A DNA stretch of 64,000 nucleotides from Lytechinus variegatus (taxonomy: Eukaryota; Echinodermata; Echinoidea; Temnopleuroida; Toxopneustidae), in assembly GCF_018143015.1 (NCBI RefSeq), contig NC_054740.1, positions 49,302,740 to 49,366,739 on the forward strand, given 5' to 3'. A program made the translations under genes and the position numbers. Positions 11,666 to 24,558 of this stretch are shown here, in pieces (positions within the stretch are counted from its first letter, which is position 1; each line of letters begins with the position of its first letter). A model generated the notes under the pieces. The model ran no database searches, was not told the DNA's origin, and saw nothing but the letters and a program-made list of their open reading frames with translations.

Positions 11666-12546
11666 CAGGCGCGTAGTCAGGGGGCGGTTTCCCCCCCCCC
11701 AAAAAAAAAGTCCCCAAAAAGAAAAAAATAAGAAGGGAAAAAAAGAGAGGAGGAAAGGAAAAGCAAGGAAGGAAAGGGAAGAAAGGTAGCTTTGGGGGGT
11801 TTTATTTTTATTCTTTTTTTCTGAAAAGATAAACTCCTTCACTCTAGCTCTAAATTTGTATAACATATGAATGTCGCTTCCCCTCTGCGCGCGATTAAAT
11901 AACACTATTGTAGTTCTCCTTTGTTTCCCTCACCCTTTCTCTAAACCTGTTTTTCAACCCAAGCTATAGCCCTACGTGTTTTTTGCCAGTTAAGTTCAAA
12001 TGTATACATTATGGCATGAGATTAGAGTAATGTAAGGCCTAAATATATGAAGTTATCTTTTTATTATTCAAATTCAACGCGCAACTTCTTTTCGGGTCGA
12101 CTCCGGGCGGATAAAATCAATTTCTGCCGTCACCTCCATATAGGCAACTATTTTCCGCTTTTCAGCTCATTACTAAACAACCATTTGAGGGCAAAGAAGG
12201 TATAAAATTCGTATCGTATTAGATAAATAGTACAATATTTTTTTTATCTAATTGTTTTAAACTTCATGTCATTTCTGCACATTCATCTCCTGTCCAACTT
12301 GCGCTCTCGGTTTAAAATTTTGAATGACACTTAAGTTTCTTTAAAAATAAAGCGCTTCAGGATAAGTCAAAGAAATCATACATCATCCAAGAGAGACGGC
12401 TCCTTTTCATTTTAATTTATGAAACACCAAAAGCTCCGCTCCTCGCGCGGGAGGGGAAAATCCCCCTCCCTGCAAACACCCCCTAGGGAGCGCGCTTCGC
12501 GTGCATTTACCGCCCCCTCCAAAATAAAATCCTGGCTAGGCGGTTG
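11666..12546. mobile_element. hAT-type non-autonomous element
   Basis: The left end CAGGCGCGTAGTCAGG (11666) matches the inverse of the right end as CAACCGCCTAGCCAGG (ending 12546). The flanks GACTTACG (11658-11665) and GACATACG (12547-12554) form an 8-bp duplication with one mismatch. C and G tracts lie just inside both ends, and a GCGCGCTTCGCGTG motif near 12490 links it to the other hAT copies. There is no transposase frame. Confidence 0.75.
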
Positions 12547-12554
12547 GACATACG

Positions 12555-13830
12555 CCATGCATTTCAGTCGCGCCCCCTCAAATTCTTATTATGCCCCTGT
12601 TAAGGAGACCAACGGTAGGCCGACCAATGCAAATGTCATATTGAATTATTTAGCATCACATCTTATTACCCTTCCTTGTAAACATGTTGAAATTAAGCTT
12701 TCGTGGCGGAGAACAGAACAGTAATTCTAATTACCCTCCTTTCTCCAATTTATTTTTCATGCGAACGTTGCATTAAACTAATTTGGAATTGCGTGGCCCA
12801 GTTAGCAAAAAAAGAGTGAAGTAGGGTTATGAACATGTAATATTCTCATAGACTTAATTGATGTGTTACTATCGAATATGACATCAATTATGGATTCAAA
12901 GGTCTAAAGCTTTTGAACAGCTAGATAAAAAAAATATACCGGATTTATCGTCTGCTGTGTGTGTCTTCGCGCTCCCGTTACCAAGGACAGCCTATACAGC
13001 TAGGCTTGGTGCTATTATGTATAAGCTTTTAAGGTAATAAGATTATTGTGTATTCACGAGCACCATCGCCCAGCCCATTAGTGATAAATAGACTCATAGC
13101 AGAGTATTTCATTTTCATCTCCAGGAGCTTCTTATTCTATTTATTCTATTTTATGGACTGATCTTGACAAATGGGGCGAATGTCAATAAGAAACGCTGCC
13201 AGACAGTCGTTGCTAATTTTGCGTATAGACATCCAAACCCGTTTTAACGAATATGGTAGTTGAGACTGGATTTTTTAATCCACCAAAACAATAATATTGA
13301 CCGTCTTTCTGACATTAATTTCACTCAAATCAGTTCTGAGATTGATTATCTTCAATGCCGTATCGCTTGGAGATGACACTATAAATTGCTCCGGGATGGA
13401 CACCGCCATTTAGTATGTCCGCAAAATGAGTTTCGTCGTTTCGTCCCTAACATGCCAAAAAATTCCACAATTCATGCCAGGAGAATGTAGAATTTGATCT
13501 CCATCACTTTTACATCGCATTCGAATTGTTTTTTTTTTCAAAAGTGCTATCGTCGTTTTTTTTCATTTACCTACAAACACTAACTAAAATTGGGTGAATG
13601 GATATTGAAAAAGGATATTGCTCAGCTAAATAAGTCAACTGATTATATAGACATGGATATTTCATCACTTCTCAAGTGGGTAAGTATAAAGATAAACATT
13701 GCTCAAATCTATCAATTGTTAGCTGCTTTCAATTGAAGGATCATGATCACGTTTTACATATAAAATAAAGTAAACATTTAACTGTTAAACTTTTTACAAG
13801 ATTATACAATTTTTTAGTGGATACAATTTT
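12555..13830. other. No recognisable gene
   Basis: AT-rich sequence. A separate hAT-like end (CCCCTG near 12595) may be a fragment. No intact frame, RNA gene or clear repeat was identified. Confidence 0.4.
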
Positions 13831-13839
13831 TTTATAACC

Positions 13840-14300
13840 CTAAATGTTGAACAATATCGGTCACTTTATTTCAAAGAAATTTGATTTGGAACGATATCTG
13901 GAAAGAAAAGAGTTACTTTTATTAAATAATTTCGTTTCGCTGAATTCAACTTTAAATTTTATATCATGATGTCAAATGAATATATGTTTCAATTTAAATT
14001 GGCAGAATCTCCACTTTGTTTTAAATGTAACACTATTGACAACTATTATCACTTATTTTATGATTGCCATTATTCTAGACTCTTTCAGTTAAAATTCAGT
14101 TAATTTTTGTATTACCATTAATCTGAATATTAAAATGTTGATATAAGATATAAAGACATCTATAGACACGTTGGTAATGGACACATTATATTTTTCTTTG
14201 ATGTATGATCTTATACAATTCTTCAACAAAAAAGAAAATCAAATTTTAAAGAAATATTTGAAATATTCTTAGAAGAAATAAAATGAGGAGCAAATGTGTT
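13840..14300 (+). pseudogene. LINE reverse-transcriptase tail (L1-like C-terminal zinc motif)
   Basis: The frame at 13969-14103 reads FKLAESPLCFKCNTIDNYY followed by HLFYDC, the C-x2-C-x8-H-x4-C tail found at the C terminus of L1-like LINE reverse transcriptases. Just upstream, other frames give fragments such as NDIWKEKSYFY with stops. The remainder of the ORF is missing, so this is a short decayed 3' fragment. Confidence 0.55.
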
Positions 14301-15740
14301 TTTTGAAAAGTTGCAAAAAGAAGATTGAAAAGTCAAATTAGGCACTATGTTTGCCTACTATTGAGCATGTATCTAAAATTATTTCTTGCTAGACTCATAT
14401 GATGTCAAAACTTTTACGTGTTGAATTTTAGGGTTACACTTCGTAATTCCGAAGCTTCGTAATTCCGAAGGTTCTTTATTCCGAAGGTTCGTAATTCCGA
14501 AACACGTAAATTGCCTATACCTCGATGTTCGTTAATCCGAAAACGAAAAAGGGTTCGTTAATCCGAACATTTGTGGCGTAATTCCGACGATTCGTTATTC
14601 CGAAGATTCGATAATCCGAAAACGAAATAAGGTTCGTTGTTCCGAAGGTTCGTTAATCCGAAAACGAAATAAGGTTCGTTGTTCCGAAGGTTCGTTAATC
14701 CGAAAACGAAAAAAGGTTCGTTGTTCCGAAGGTTCGTTGATCCGAAAACGAAATAAGGTTCGTTTTTCCGAAGGTTCGTTAATCCGAAAACGAAATAAGG
14801 TTCGTTAATCCGAAAACAACATAATCCGAAAAAAATAAGGTTCGTTAATCCGAAAAATGAAAACCGGGAAAGCAGAGGCAGAGGCAAGGGGAGGGGGGCG
14901 GGGGACACTTTTGCCGTTCAATTATTATGAGGATGGGAAGGCAAGGGCGGCCGAACGAATTTCGTTGGGGGTAAAGCCAAAAAATGAAACTCATACGTCA
15001 AAATGGGCACTTTGGTGATATTTTCACCTTAAGATTATCATCTGCTTGAAGTCATTGTGTGTTTGATAGTGATTAAGTAGAGAAAAACTTTTTTGAAGTG
15101 ACTTCTTATTATGGCAAAATGTATATTTAGGCTTTATTTTTCGGGAGAGAGTATAATGAACGAGCGGCTTGGTAAAACAAATTCAAAGGTGAAGTTGTAT
15201 AACGTTTTTTGTGGTCAATTATTCTTAAAATGGCATTATTGCGAGGTGTTGCGAGCGTGAATCACAAGCTAAAACTTTAGGTTATTTCAATAAAAAATGA
15301 AAATTAGTTTTTAAAAATCCGAGCAGATTTCTGCTGTCATTAAAAAGATGTGCATCTAACTAAAGAATTAACACGAGCGCAAAACGCGAGCTTAAACATA
15401 CTGACCAGAAAAGGAACCTGTTAAAGAAAGCATTTAGTGACCTTTTTAGGATGCATATTTCACCAATCGAATAAGAGTACGAAGCGCAAGCTGAAAATTT
15501 TCAATATTCCAGCCTGAAATTTTAACTTAACTTGTATACTTTAAAAAGAGTGTTTTATTTCGAAAAACATGAAAAACGGCATATTTATTTTTGAAAAAGA
15601 AACTTTCCCATTTTGGAAAATATTAATTCCCATGTTTTTTATTTCATTTTTGATGCCCCCTGCCTCCCTCCCGACCTGATCTAAAGGGGACATTTTAAGA
15701 ACTTTTTGCAGTTAGCCATGAAGACGATGTGTGTTTTAAC

Positions 15741-16506
15741 CAGTGGCAGCGGAACGTTTTTTTTTTTGGGGGGGCAAAGCAAAAAAAAGGGGCCAATAGG
15801 GGCAATTTGGTGCAAACGGATATTTTCACCATTAGATTATCATCTGTGTAAAGAGGTTGTGTGTTTTGTAGTAACTAAATTGAGCACAATTTTTTAAGTT
15901 ATCACTAAAGTTATATATTTAAGTTTCATTTCTGCGAGCGTAGAGAGCAAGCGGTTTGGGGGAAAAAGTCAAATTTGAAGATGTAAAATTCACCTTTTTG
16001 GTCAATTACTGTTAAAAGGGCATCCTTGTGAGATGTTGCGAGCGAATCACGTGCTCAAACTTTTGGAAATTTCACGTGGGCCTAGAATGATAATATTGAT
16101 ATAGATATTATTTACCCAGGGAAGCCACTTCAGTTCTGAAAACTATTCTCCCAGCTATTATTATTTTTTTACAAGAATGCTTGGAATGTCCAGTTTTCAG
16201 GTTGGGAAATCGGAAAAATTTGGCTCACGTTTCTCGCTCGCATCAAGTATTGTTTATTGAGCAACTCATTCTATTCCTGGTTACAAAAAGAAGTATGAAA
16301 TGTCCAGTTTTCATGTTGGAATATCACAAATTTTAAGCTTGCGTTTCGCGCTCTCATTATTTAGTTCGTGAGATATATATTCTATTCATGAGTCACTAAA
16401 TGCAGTCCTTAAAAGATTACTTTCTGAAGCATGTTACATAAAACTTTTTACATGAGAAAACTCTGGTAAAAAATGAAAACTAAGGTTAGTCTGATTTCCG
16501 CCACTG
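15741..16506. mobile_element. hAT-type non-autonomous element inside the foldback core
   Basis: The ends are CAGTGGCAGCGGAACG (15741) and the inverse of CAGTGGCGGAAATCAG (ending 16506). A T/G tract follows the left end. Flanking octamers GTTTTAAC and ACTTTAGC agree at five of eight positions, so the duplication is decayed or the boundary is slightly off. It contains AAGCTTGCGTTTCGCGCTC near 16334. Confidence 0.55.
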
Positions 16507-16592
16507 ACTTTAGCACAGGGCAAAAACTCCTGTAAAAAAACCTGGTGAGTTTTCTCAGGTAAAAAGTTTCATGCAACGGGCCCCAGGTCAGT
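16429..16592. repeat. Short inverted-repeat MITE
   Basis: CATGTTACATAAAACTTTTT with GAGAAAACTC near 16430-16465 is repeated inverted as GAGTTTTCTC and AAAAAGTTTCATGCAACGGG near 16546-16585. It overlaps the right end of the hAT copy, so one has inserted into or beside the other. Confidence 0.5.
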
Positions 16593-17204
16593 ATATAAAC
16601 AAATTACAGCTCGCCCTCGCATTAATAATTCTTTAGAAAGATACACATCTTCCTCACGATTACAAAAAATGCTCCGAATGCTCACTTCACGTCTTGTTAC
16701 ATGAAATGTCTACTAGTTTGAGCTTGCGATTCGCTTTGGTTTCAACATCTCACAAGGATCATTATTAGTATTGCATTGCATAATATCGTGTAATCTTGTA
16801 ATGACAACATCGTTTTTGTTACCAAAATGAATTATTTTCATTTTCGGAAATACGAACCTTATTTAATTTTCGGATTAACGAACCTTATTTCGTTTTCGGA
16901 TTAACGAACCTTATTTCGTTTTCGGATTAACGAACCTTATTTCGTTTTCGGATTAACGAACCTTCGGAATTACGAACCTTATTTTGTTTTCGGATTAACG
17001 AACCTTCGGAATTACGAGCCTTATTTCGTTTTCGGATTAACGAACCTTCGGAATTACGAACCTTATTTCGTTTTCGGATTGACGAACCTTCGGAATTACG
17101 AACCTTCGGAATTACGAACCTTCGGAAATACGAACCTTCGGAATAACCGAACCTTCGGAATAACGAAGCTTCGGAATTACGAATGTATGCGGAATTTTAG
17201 GTGC

Positions 17205-17820
17205 CATGTAAAAATGGCAGAGGTAATAATGGCAGAGGTAAAAATGGCAGAGGTAATAATGGCAGAGGTAATAATGGCAGAGGTAATAATGGCAGAGGTA
17301 ATAATGGCAGAGGTAATAATGGCAGAGGTAATAATGGCAGAGGTAATAATGACAAAGGTAAAAATGGCAGAGGTAATAATGGCAGAGGTAATAATGGCAG
17401 AGGTAAAAATGGCAAAGGTAAAAATGGCAGAGGTAAAAATGGCAGAGGTAAAACTGGCAGAGGTAAAAATGGCAGAGGTAAAAATGGCAGAGGTAAAAAT
17501 GGCAATGGTAATAATGGCAGAGGTAAAAATGGCAGAGGTAATAATCATGATAATGGCAGAGGTAATAATGGCAGAGGTAATAATGACAAAGGTAAAAATG
17601 GCAGAGGTAATAATGGCAGAGGTAATAATGGCAGAGGTAAAAATGGCAAAGGTAAAAATGGCAGAGGTAAAAACGGCAGAGGTAAAAATAGCAGAGGTAA
17701 AATTGGCAGAGGTAAAAATGGCAAAGGTAAAAATGGCAGAGGTTAAAATGGCAGAGGTAAAAATGGCAGAGGTAAAAATGGCGGAGGTAAAATTGGCAGA
17801 GGTAAAAATGGCAGAGATAA
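17205..17820 (+). repeat. Tandem array of a 15-bp unit (about 40 copies)
   Basis: The unit is AATGGCAGAGGTAAA, with the last triplet alternating AAA/TAA and occasional GACAAAGG variants. Because 15 is a multiple of three, several frames stay open on both strands. These are not genes. Confidence 0.97.
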
Positions 17821-18207
17821 AGATGATAAAGATAGGCTACATTATGATTATCATCCATGACCCGACTCTTGTCGACGGAATGGGCTATAAAAACTGATTA
17901 AATATTATGTTGTTTTTCGTCATTTAAGATCTAAACTCAATCATTTTCTTGCCAAAATGATTTCGATTAGTGACTGCATGATGAAAGGATCTTAAGCTCG
18001 TAAGCAGAACAACGCTTTACATACAAACCCAACGATTTTTAAAATGTAAACACCAATGTGTGCAGCCACTAGCCCTCTGAAACGAACAAGTTCGGGTCTA
18101 CGTCGAACTACTTTCATAATTCAAACTGGATTTAAAAAAAATAACTGAACATTCTGTAATAAAAGTGTTTTTTTTTTATTTCCATATCATGATGGATCAT
18201 GATGAAT

Positions 18208-18241
18208 AGATCCGCCAGTGATGTCACTGGCGGATCCATGG
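18208..18241. repeat. Palindrome made of facing hAT-like termini
   Basis: GATCCGCCAGTG and CACTGGCGGATC face each other across ATGT at 18221-18224. The right half is the left end of the small hAT element that follows. The left half may be a remnant end of a previous insertion. Confidence 0.7.
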
Positions 18242-18436
18242 GGCACAGCTGGCCCCCTTGAGAGGTAATTATTAAAATCTTAGCAAATATGCTAACTCAA
18301 GTGTCCCTCCTTTTTAAAACGAGACCCTTTTCTGCTTGCTATTTATTTTGTTTACGAGTTAGTAGGCGGAGAACTTTTTTGCATGTCATTTTTCAGGAAA
18401 ATGTGCCCCCCTTGGAAAATCCTGGATCTGCCCCTG
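18225..18436. mobile_element. Small hAT-type MITE
   Basis: It begins CACTGGCGGATCC and ends GGATCTGCCCCTG, which are mutually inverted, with C/G tracts inside. Flanking octamers agree at only five positions. There is no coding capacity. Confidence 0.6.
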
Positions 18437-18518
18437 CTTAATGTGATACGTTAAAGAGCAATACCTCAATGCAGCTAGTCCAAGTGGATGCCAGGTTCCC
18501 AAAGGGTTTGACGTCATA

Positions 18519-20026
18519 CAGTGGCGTAACTACGGGGGGGCATGGGGGGCACGTGCCCCCCCCCCCAATCGGCTGGCCAAAAAAAAACGGAGAAAATGAG
18601 AAAAAGAGGGGGAAAGGGAAAGAAAGTAGTGGGAAAGAAGAAATTATTGTTCATTATAATGTTATATTATGATTATGTTATGATATATTATTTTTTTAAA
18701 TCATTACTTTATGAAACATAATTTGTTCAGAGCCTATATGTCTTCATTGTTCCTGGCGCTCGCATTGTCTGTTTAACGAGATATTATAATCCTGTTGTAC
18801 TAAAACTTCCCGTTTTCAAGTCAATATACACCGAATATATTTCCTCGCACTTCGAATTATTATTGTTTTATGTAGCTACATATGCTTCTTTTTCATGACT
18901 ACTTAAAGTAGTTGCCCCGTTTTAAGACCTTGATATAATACACTTCCTGTCCGTGCTTACGTTCGCATTAGTGGATTGCTGATATATGTCTGCTCTCCAT
19001 GAATTCCTAAAAACAGTTTTTAAAATGTAACTTTTTCTGATCTGAATATCAAAATTTCAGCTTGCGCTTCGCGCTCGCATCATTTGGTTAGCGAAATACG
19101 CATTATCTTCGTGAATTCCTACAAAAAGGCCTTAGAATTCCCCTCTTCAGTTCTGAATTAACCAACTTTCCAGCTTGCGCTTCGAGCTCGCAATATTTGA
19201 TCAGTGAGATGCATATATGATAATCATGATTACAATTACTACAAAAAGGTTTCATGTGTTTAGATGTAATTCTTGTCTTAACATCAGCATGCACTTGGCA
19301 CTTGCATTAGATGACTATGGTGAGATATGTGTACTCTTAATGGATTTCTTTTAAAAAATAGTCCTTAAAATATCCCTGTTTGGGGTAGTCAAAATAAAAA
19401 AAAATCAGCTCGCGCTTCACGCTCGCATCATTTAGATAGTGAAATACGCATTGTCTTCGTGAATTCCAACAAACAAGCCTTAGAATGCTTCTCTTAAGGT
19501 CTTAATTTCCTAAATTTTCAGCTCGCGCTTCGCGCTCGCAATATTTGATTAGTGAGATGCGCATTATAATTATGATTACAATGACTACAAAAAGTAATTT
19601 AAGTGTTTAGATGTAATTCTAACAAAATCAGCATACGCTTGGCACTCGCATAAGATGACTATGGTGAGACATGGATTCCTAAAATATAGTCCTAAAAATG
19701 TACCTGTTTGGGTTAATATATACGAAAATTTCAGCTCGCACTTCGTGCTCGCATTGTTTGTTTAGCAGGACAGGTACGTATCATGATTACAAAAATTTGC
19801 TTATAATGTCCATTTTAGTTCTGAATATTGATAAATTTTAAGCTCGCGCTTCGCGCTCGCATTATGTGATCAGTGAGATACATATCCGTTTAATGGCACT
19901 GTCCTTGAAATGTCACTATTACTTAGGTCAGTATACCTGTAAACTGAGCGCGCTTCGCGCACTCACTAAGTGACTCAAATTTTTTTTATGGTGCCCCCCA
20001 ATGCTGTGACCTACGGTACGCCACTG
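18519..20026. mobile_element. 1.5-kb hAT-type non-autonomous element with CGCGCTTCGCGCTCGCA repeats
   Basis: The ends CAGTGGCGTA (18519) and TACGCCACTG (ending 20026) are inverted repeats. Flanks ACGTCATA (18511-18518) and ACGTCAAG (20027-20034) agree at six of eight positions. G and C tracts lie just inside both ends. The body contains about ten degenerate units of 110-190 bp, each with AGCTCGCGCTTCGCGCTCGCA or a variant (near 19063, 19170, 19408, 19520, 19733, 19842) followed by a GTGAGATACATAT-like phrase. There is no transposase frame. Confidence 0.8.
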
Positions 20027-20034
20027 ACGTCAAG

Positions 20035-21420
20035 TGGGAAGCTGCCCCATGACATTTTATCCACTAAAAATGGTTCATTGCTTTAAAAAATATTTCAGGA
20101 GCGTCAGTGAAATGATTTGTCGCTTGATATATACTGAAGATATATTTTTTTTATTTTTCTAGAAAATGCTCGCAAATGACGTCACCATTGAAATATAAAA
20201 GTATAGCTTTTTAAATCTTTGATTGATTTCCTAAAACCCTCACCATTATCATTTTATTTTTTTTGCTATTCTACAATGACTTTTAACCGAGGTTGAACTT
20301 CCCCTGTAATGAATTAATTACAATTGCGATCAAGAGTGTGCTTCAAATTTGAATACTAATACAGCGATTTGACATGAGAAGGCCATCCATAAAAGTCCAG
20401 AAAAAATAAGATATTCTAGCCAAAAGATTATCAATTTGGTGCAGACGATCTATCTATGATTTTAAGAATGTCAACCTTTCCATTATTTCTATTTTCTTAA
20501 AGGAGACATCCGAAGAATCCAAAGTATTTTATAATGCCTTTTTGTGGACATCATTGTAAAGGGGAAGTATTACTAATCAGATATATAACTTCACTTTTCA
20601 AAATAGTCATTAGAGTTTGCAGAAATCAGCTCTCAAAAATGATTTATTTTCATGCCATATTTCTGCCTTCCATCGGTCCTCTTGCGAGCTCCAGCTGAGT
20701 GACGTCACACAATGAGCGTGAGCAGCTGAGCTGACAGCAGCCCATTAAAGACGATCTTTCCAATCAGCGTTTTTTGCTCTTAAAATTGTTTATTCCTCAC
20801 AAGATTGGTCTTGTTATATAGATAAAAGTTTGAATTTACTGAACAGTGAAATAAAGTGCACATTTAACGTATTTTGGTAACCGATATTTAGCTTAGAAAA
20901 AATGATTTTTTTTCAAGAAATATATTTGAATAAACAAAGCATATTTTCACTCAGAAAACACACTTGCGACAAATTGATATTATAATCAATATAAAGCATA
21001 GACATTCTTCGTCACGACTGAAAAAAAATTATGAAATTTCATTACGTAACAAAGTCAGGAACCACAAAATAACATGGCAATATCCATCGCGAAATGATTG
21101 AAATTGCAGTTGAATTGCCGAAACATGATTAGCCCACAGCGGCCAGCGGACTTTGTTTAATATATCTTACAAGCACACAATAATGCAGGGAGTGGTCTGT
21201 GGCCAAACGTGTTGGTCATCGTTTTGTCGTGTGCGAGGACCCTGGTTCAAAACTCGGAATAACTTGGTTATTTTTTTTTATTCCTTCTCGTCCCTACCCA
21301 GCTTTTTTTTCTTGTGAAATCCCATTCAGACCTGTATTTATCAAATCTTATTTAATTGCTGCTTTTGATTTTCAAGTTCTTGATTAGATTCTACTCTTAT
21401 TTGGGATGGGAGGGGTACAG
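20035..21420. other. No recognisable gene
   Basis: AT-rich sequence. A weak B-box-like TGGTTCAAAACTCGG near 21242 could be a SINE remnant. Nothing else was recognised. Confidence 0.4.
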
Positions 21421-21426
21421 GATGAG

Positions 21427-21974
21427 TTAAAAGTCAAGTCCACATCAACTAAAAATTATTTGAAAAGAGTAATTTCCCTTGCTGTTTTTACTCAAAACAG
21501 TCACAAAACAATGATATGCAAATTAGTGTTGTCACATCACATTCGTTTCTAATTTTTTTGTGGCATTTTGTTTTTTAATTCTTTGCAGATTTGAGTATAG
21601 GAATTTCTTCATCCGAACACAATAGGTTACATTTACGGAACTGTAACTCTAAATGTTATTTGGAGGAATTAAAATCCCTCTGAAAATTTTTCAGAAAATA
21701 AATAGAAAATTAAATATCAAATCTACATGTCATGTAAATATATCAAACAACAAAATACAAAAGAACTTAGTGCGTGTGACATAACGGTTAGTGTAATTTG
21801 CACATCGACACAGATGAGCATATCATCGTTTTATAAATTAGGCAAAATTTCTCAATGTTAGAGTAGTAATTATATTAATTTGAATCAAAGTTTTTATGAA
21901 ATTTCCTGCAATATCTTATTTTTCTTTAAATTCAAATGAATTTTTGATTGTGTGGACTTCTCCTTTACTCTTAA
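21427..21974. mobile_element. TTAA-flanked MITE (AAGTCCAC family)
   Basis: It begins TTAAAAGTCAAGTCCACA and ends with TGTGTGGACTTCTCCTTT before TTAA. Related copies lie at 27937-28530, 29170-29795 and 52997-53400. The symmetrical TTAA is compatible with piggyBac-type mobility, but TTAA may instead belong to the inverted repeat. It is non-coding. Confidence 0.6.
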
Positions 21975-24382
21975 TGTAGGGAATGCATAGCAATATTTAT
22001 CCAGAAACAAAATTGTCTTAAAATATGCAAATCTGTAATTGGGCACATGTTCACTTTTCTTTCATCCAGGCCACTTCCTCACACCCACCAGGCTTACAGT
22101 CTTAGAACAAAAAAAAATGATGAACCATCACACAACAGCACACAACATTCAGTGCTTCACAATAAATATTTCACTTCTGTTCATACATGTACATGCAATA
22201 AATATTGTGGAAAACAAATAAAAGGCGTACCCATATTCAAATACCGTTTAAAAGGACAAATATATTATACCTTTCGAGAAAAATCAGCACGTTAGATATC
22301 TGATAACAAAACACAAATATGGGGCACTGCAAGAAACTTATGTTCCATTGCAAATCAAGCGTAAGTCTTAAATTCAAATTCAAGCGTAATAAGGTCGAGT
22401 TGCAATAGCAGTTCAACTACATGTACATGTTTGTCTTTAATCAAAGGACTTACCCTTGATTTGGGACGTGTGATTGATTAGAAAATTTCTTGCAAAATGC
22501 CCTAATAACATTAAAATTGTTTTTTTCGTTTTAAGTTGTGTGTTCTTATTTTCGACAAGCTGTATTCCTGTCCAAGTCAATTTTTTTAGTTCTCTCCAAA
22601 ACTGTGCTCAAAATCGTTTCCAAGATCGATAAAGATAAATTTTCTGTTGCATCATTATCAGTCCAAAACTTGCATCGTAGCTCCTGGAAAGAGTGAAAAA
22701 AAAATGGCTATATCCAAATCAGTAAGAGGACATGATGGAATCTCCCAGATTGAAGTAGCGAGCAGAGACCAGAAGTCACCAGAGTCAGCAAGTGTGCAGA
22801 TCTGTGTGTAGAAGAGAGAAAAAATAAAGAAATAATTTAAATAATCAAATCAAAGTATGAATTTCATTATCTTGATGATTGACGACGTGCGGTGGCATGT
22901 AATTCCCGGTCAACAACAAATAATAGTAGGTTTAGACACCTGAAAAATTCCACTCAGAACACTGGTGCTCTACCTCAACGCTCAAGTGATGTTTGTGTAG
23001 GCCCCACTCTACTTACCGCTTAGCGGTAGTGAATCACTTGAGGTACGGTACTCTGTGTCATTACAAAGAGTGCATTTATCTTCATTGTTTTATGTTGAAG
23101 GCACTACGCATTCATATGTAGAAGCACTCTAATCAGAAAGAAACACCAGACTCTAGTTTTGGCCAGGAATCAGCATGATCAGGGTAACCACTGCTGAAAA
23201 TTTGTCTTGCTTCATGACATCGGCATTATGGTGATATAATTCTGTGTATCTGGAAGTATACGATACAGGGCCCTCCTGAGCATAAACGCATTGGGTACTA
23301 GACCTGTGTATAATAAAAACTTAAACATTTGGCCTTATCGTGAAAACATTCGGCCTTATCGTGAAATTTGGTGTTTGTGCGCTCGTTGTGTACAAAGTCA
23401 ATGGGAGTGGATCACCGCCGTTGACGAAATAAACGGCAGTGAATGGACTGGTGACAAAAACTACGATAATGCCAAACATTCCTCTGAAACAGCATATTTT
23501 CGGCCATGGTCCATGCCAGTGCTCCTAAATAATTTAATCGCCTGAGTCCTGACCAGTTTATTTAGTAGAAATCTGACTGAAGTCTTTGTGAAGAAAAATC
23601 TGCTGGAATTGTGCAAAAACATTATTTCTAAAATAAAGACTTTTTAATTTTAATAGTAGTCATGCCAAAATGCATGATTCTAAAATTATATCAGATCTGT
23701 ATCTGTCATCTGACCTGAATGCATCGTCAGAACAAGTACAGACTAGGCTATAGTTTCCAAACATGCTTACCTTGACTTTTGACTGGATCAAACAGCGTAA
23801 CCTGCACTGCATCGGCAGCAAGTGAATGGGACCGTACAGCTTGGTTGGAATCAGAGCAACACAACGAAGACTGTCGAGTGGACAAAATCGGTCTTTCCAG
23901 TTCATAATTCAATAAAAATGGACAAAGTAACACAGTTCTGGTTCTCTTATAGTCTGAAGATGTCGAAATCGGATATCACAACACATGAAGAAAACGGTAA
24001 ATTCGAAGAAAAATAGAGACCAGGAAGGTGTATAAGTGTATTATGCACAGAGAGATAGTGTGTAGTCGATCATGTGACGTCATTATTCTCGACTGTTTTC
24101 GATCGCGTGAATGTCTGCCTGGGGGCGGCTGGGGGGCTGAGAAGGGTCTCTATTAATTTCATTTCTTGCATTTCCACAACATCTGTAAGACTTTTTAGTG
24201 ACATATTTGTGTATAAAAAGACAAGACCTTTCCATTCATATATAATTTGTCTATAATCATCACTTTCGTGAATTTTCTTTGTGTGTATCCTTTAAAACCT
24301 TTCTTAGTTAATCTATGTAGGGCTTACATGCGGGGGCTTTTTTATTTTTTTTCATGGGGGTTGACGACTCTTTTTACCTATA
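21975..24382. other. No recognisable gene
   Basis: Unassigned sequence, with a small imperfect inverted repeat around 22970-23050 (CAAGTGAT against ATCACTTG) containing TACCGCTTAGCGGTA. GGCCTTATCGTGAAA occurs twice near 23333-23365. No exon was identified. Confidence 0.4.
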
Positions 24383-24558
24383 CCATTATGACCTCTGCCA
24401 TTTTTACCTCTGCCATTTTTACCTTTGCCATTATTACCTCTGCCATTTTTACCTCTGCCATTATTACCTCTGCCATTTTTACCTCTGCCATTTTTACCTC
24501 TGCCATTATTACCTCTGCCATTATTACCTCTGCCATTTTTACCTCTTCCATTTTTACA
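24383..24558 (-). repeat. Inverted copy of the 15-bp tandem array
   Basis: Twelve or so copies of ACCTCTGCCATTTTT, the reverse complement of the 17205-17820 unit. It forms the right arm of the putative element 17200-24565. Confidence 0.95.

Larger units (their letters stand above)
14431..17191. mobile_element. Foldback element with arms of tandem CGGAATTACGAACCTT-type units
   Basis: The left arm (about 14433-14860) is a tandem array of TTCGTAATTCCGAAGG-like units. The right arm (about 16845-17190) is the same array inverted. GAATTTTA occurs directly before the left arm (14423-14430) and after the right arm (17192-17199), giving an 8-bp target duplication (10 bp, GAATTTTAGG, also fits). The roughly 2-kb core holds two diverged tandem copies of a hAT-like sequence (about 14900-15700 and 15741-16506), sharing a TTGCGAGCGTGAATCAC-type phrase. 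No transposase is present. A third copy of this arm starts at 63792. Confidence 0.8.

Noticed and set aside
17079..17897. 272-residue open frame on + and 248-residue frame on -
   Set aside because: Both are products of the 15-bp tandem unit, which keeps several frames open at once, and their sequence is a monotonous five-residue repeat.
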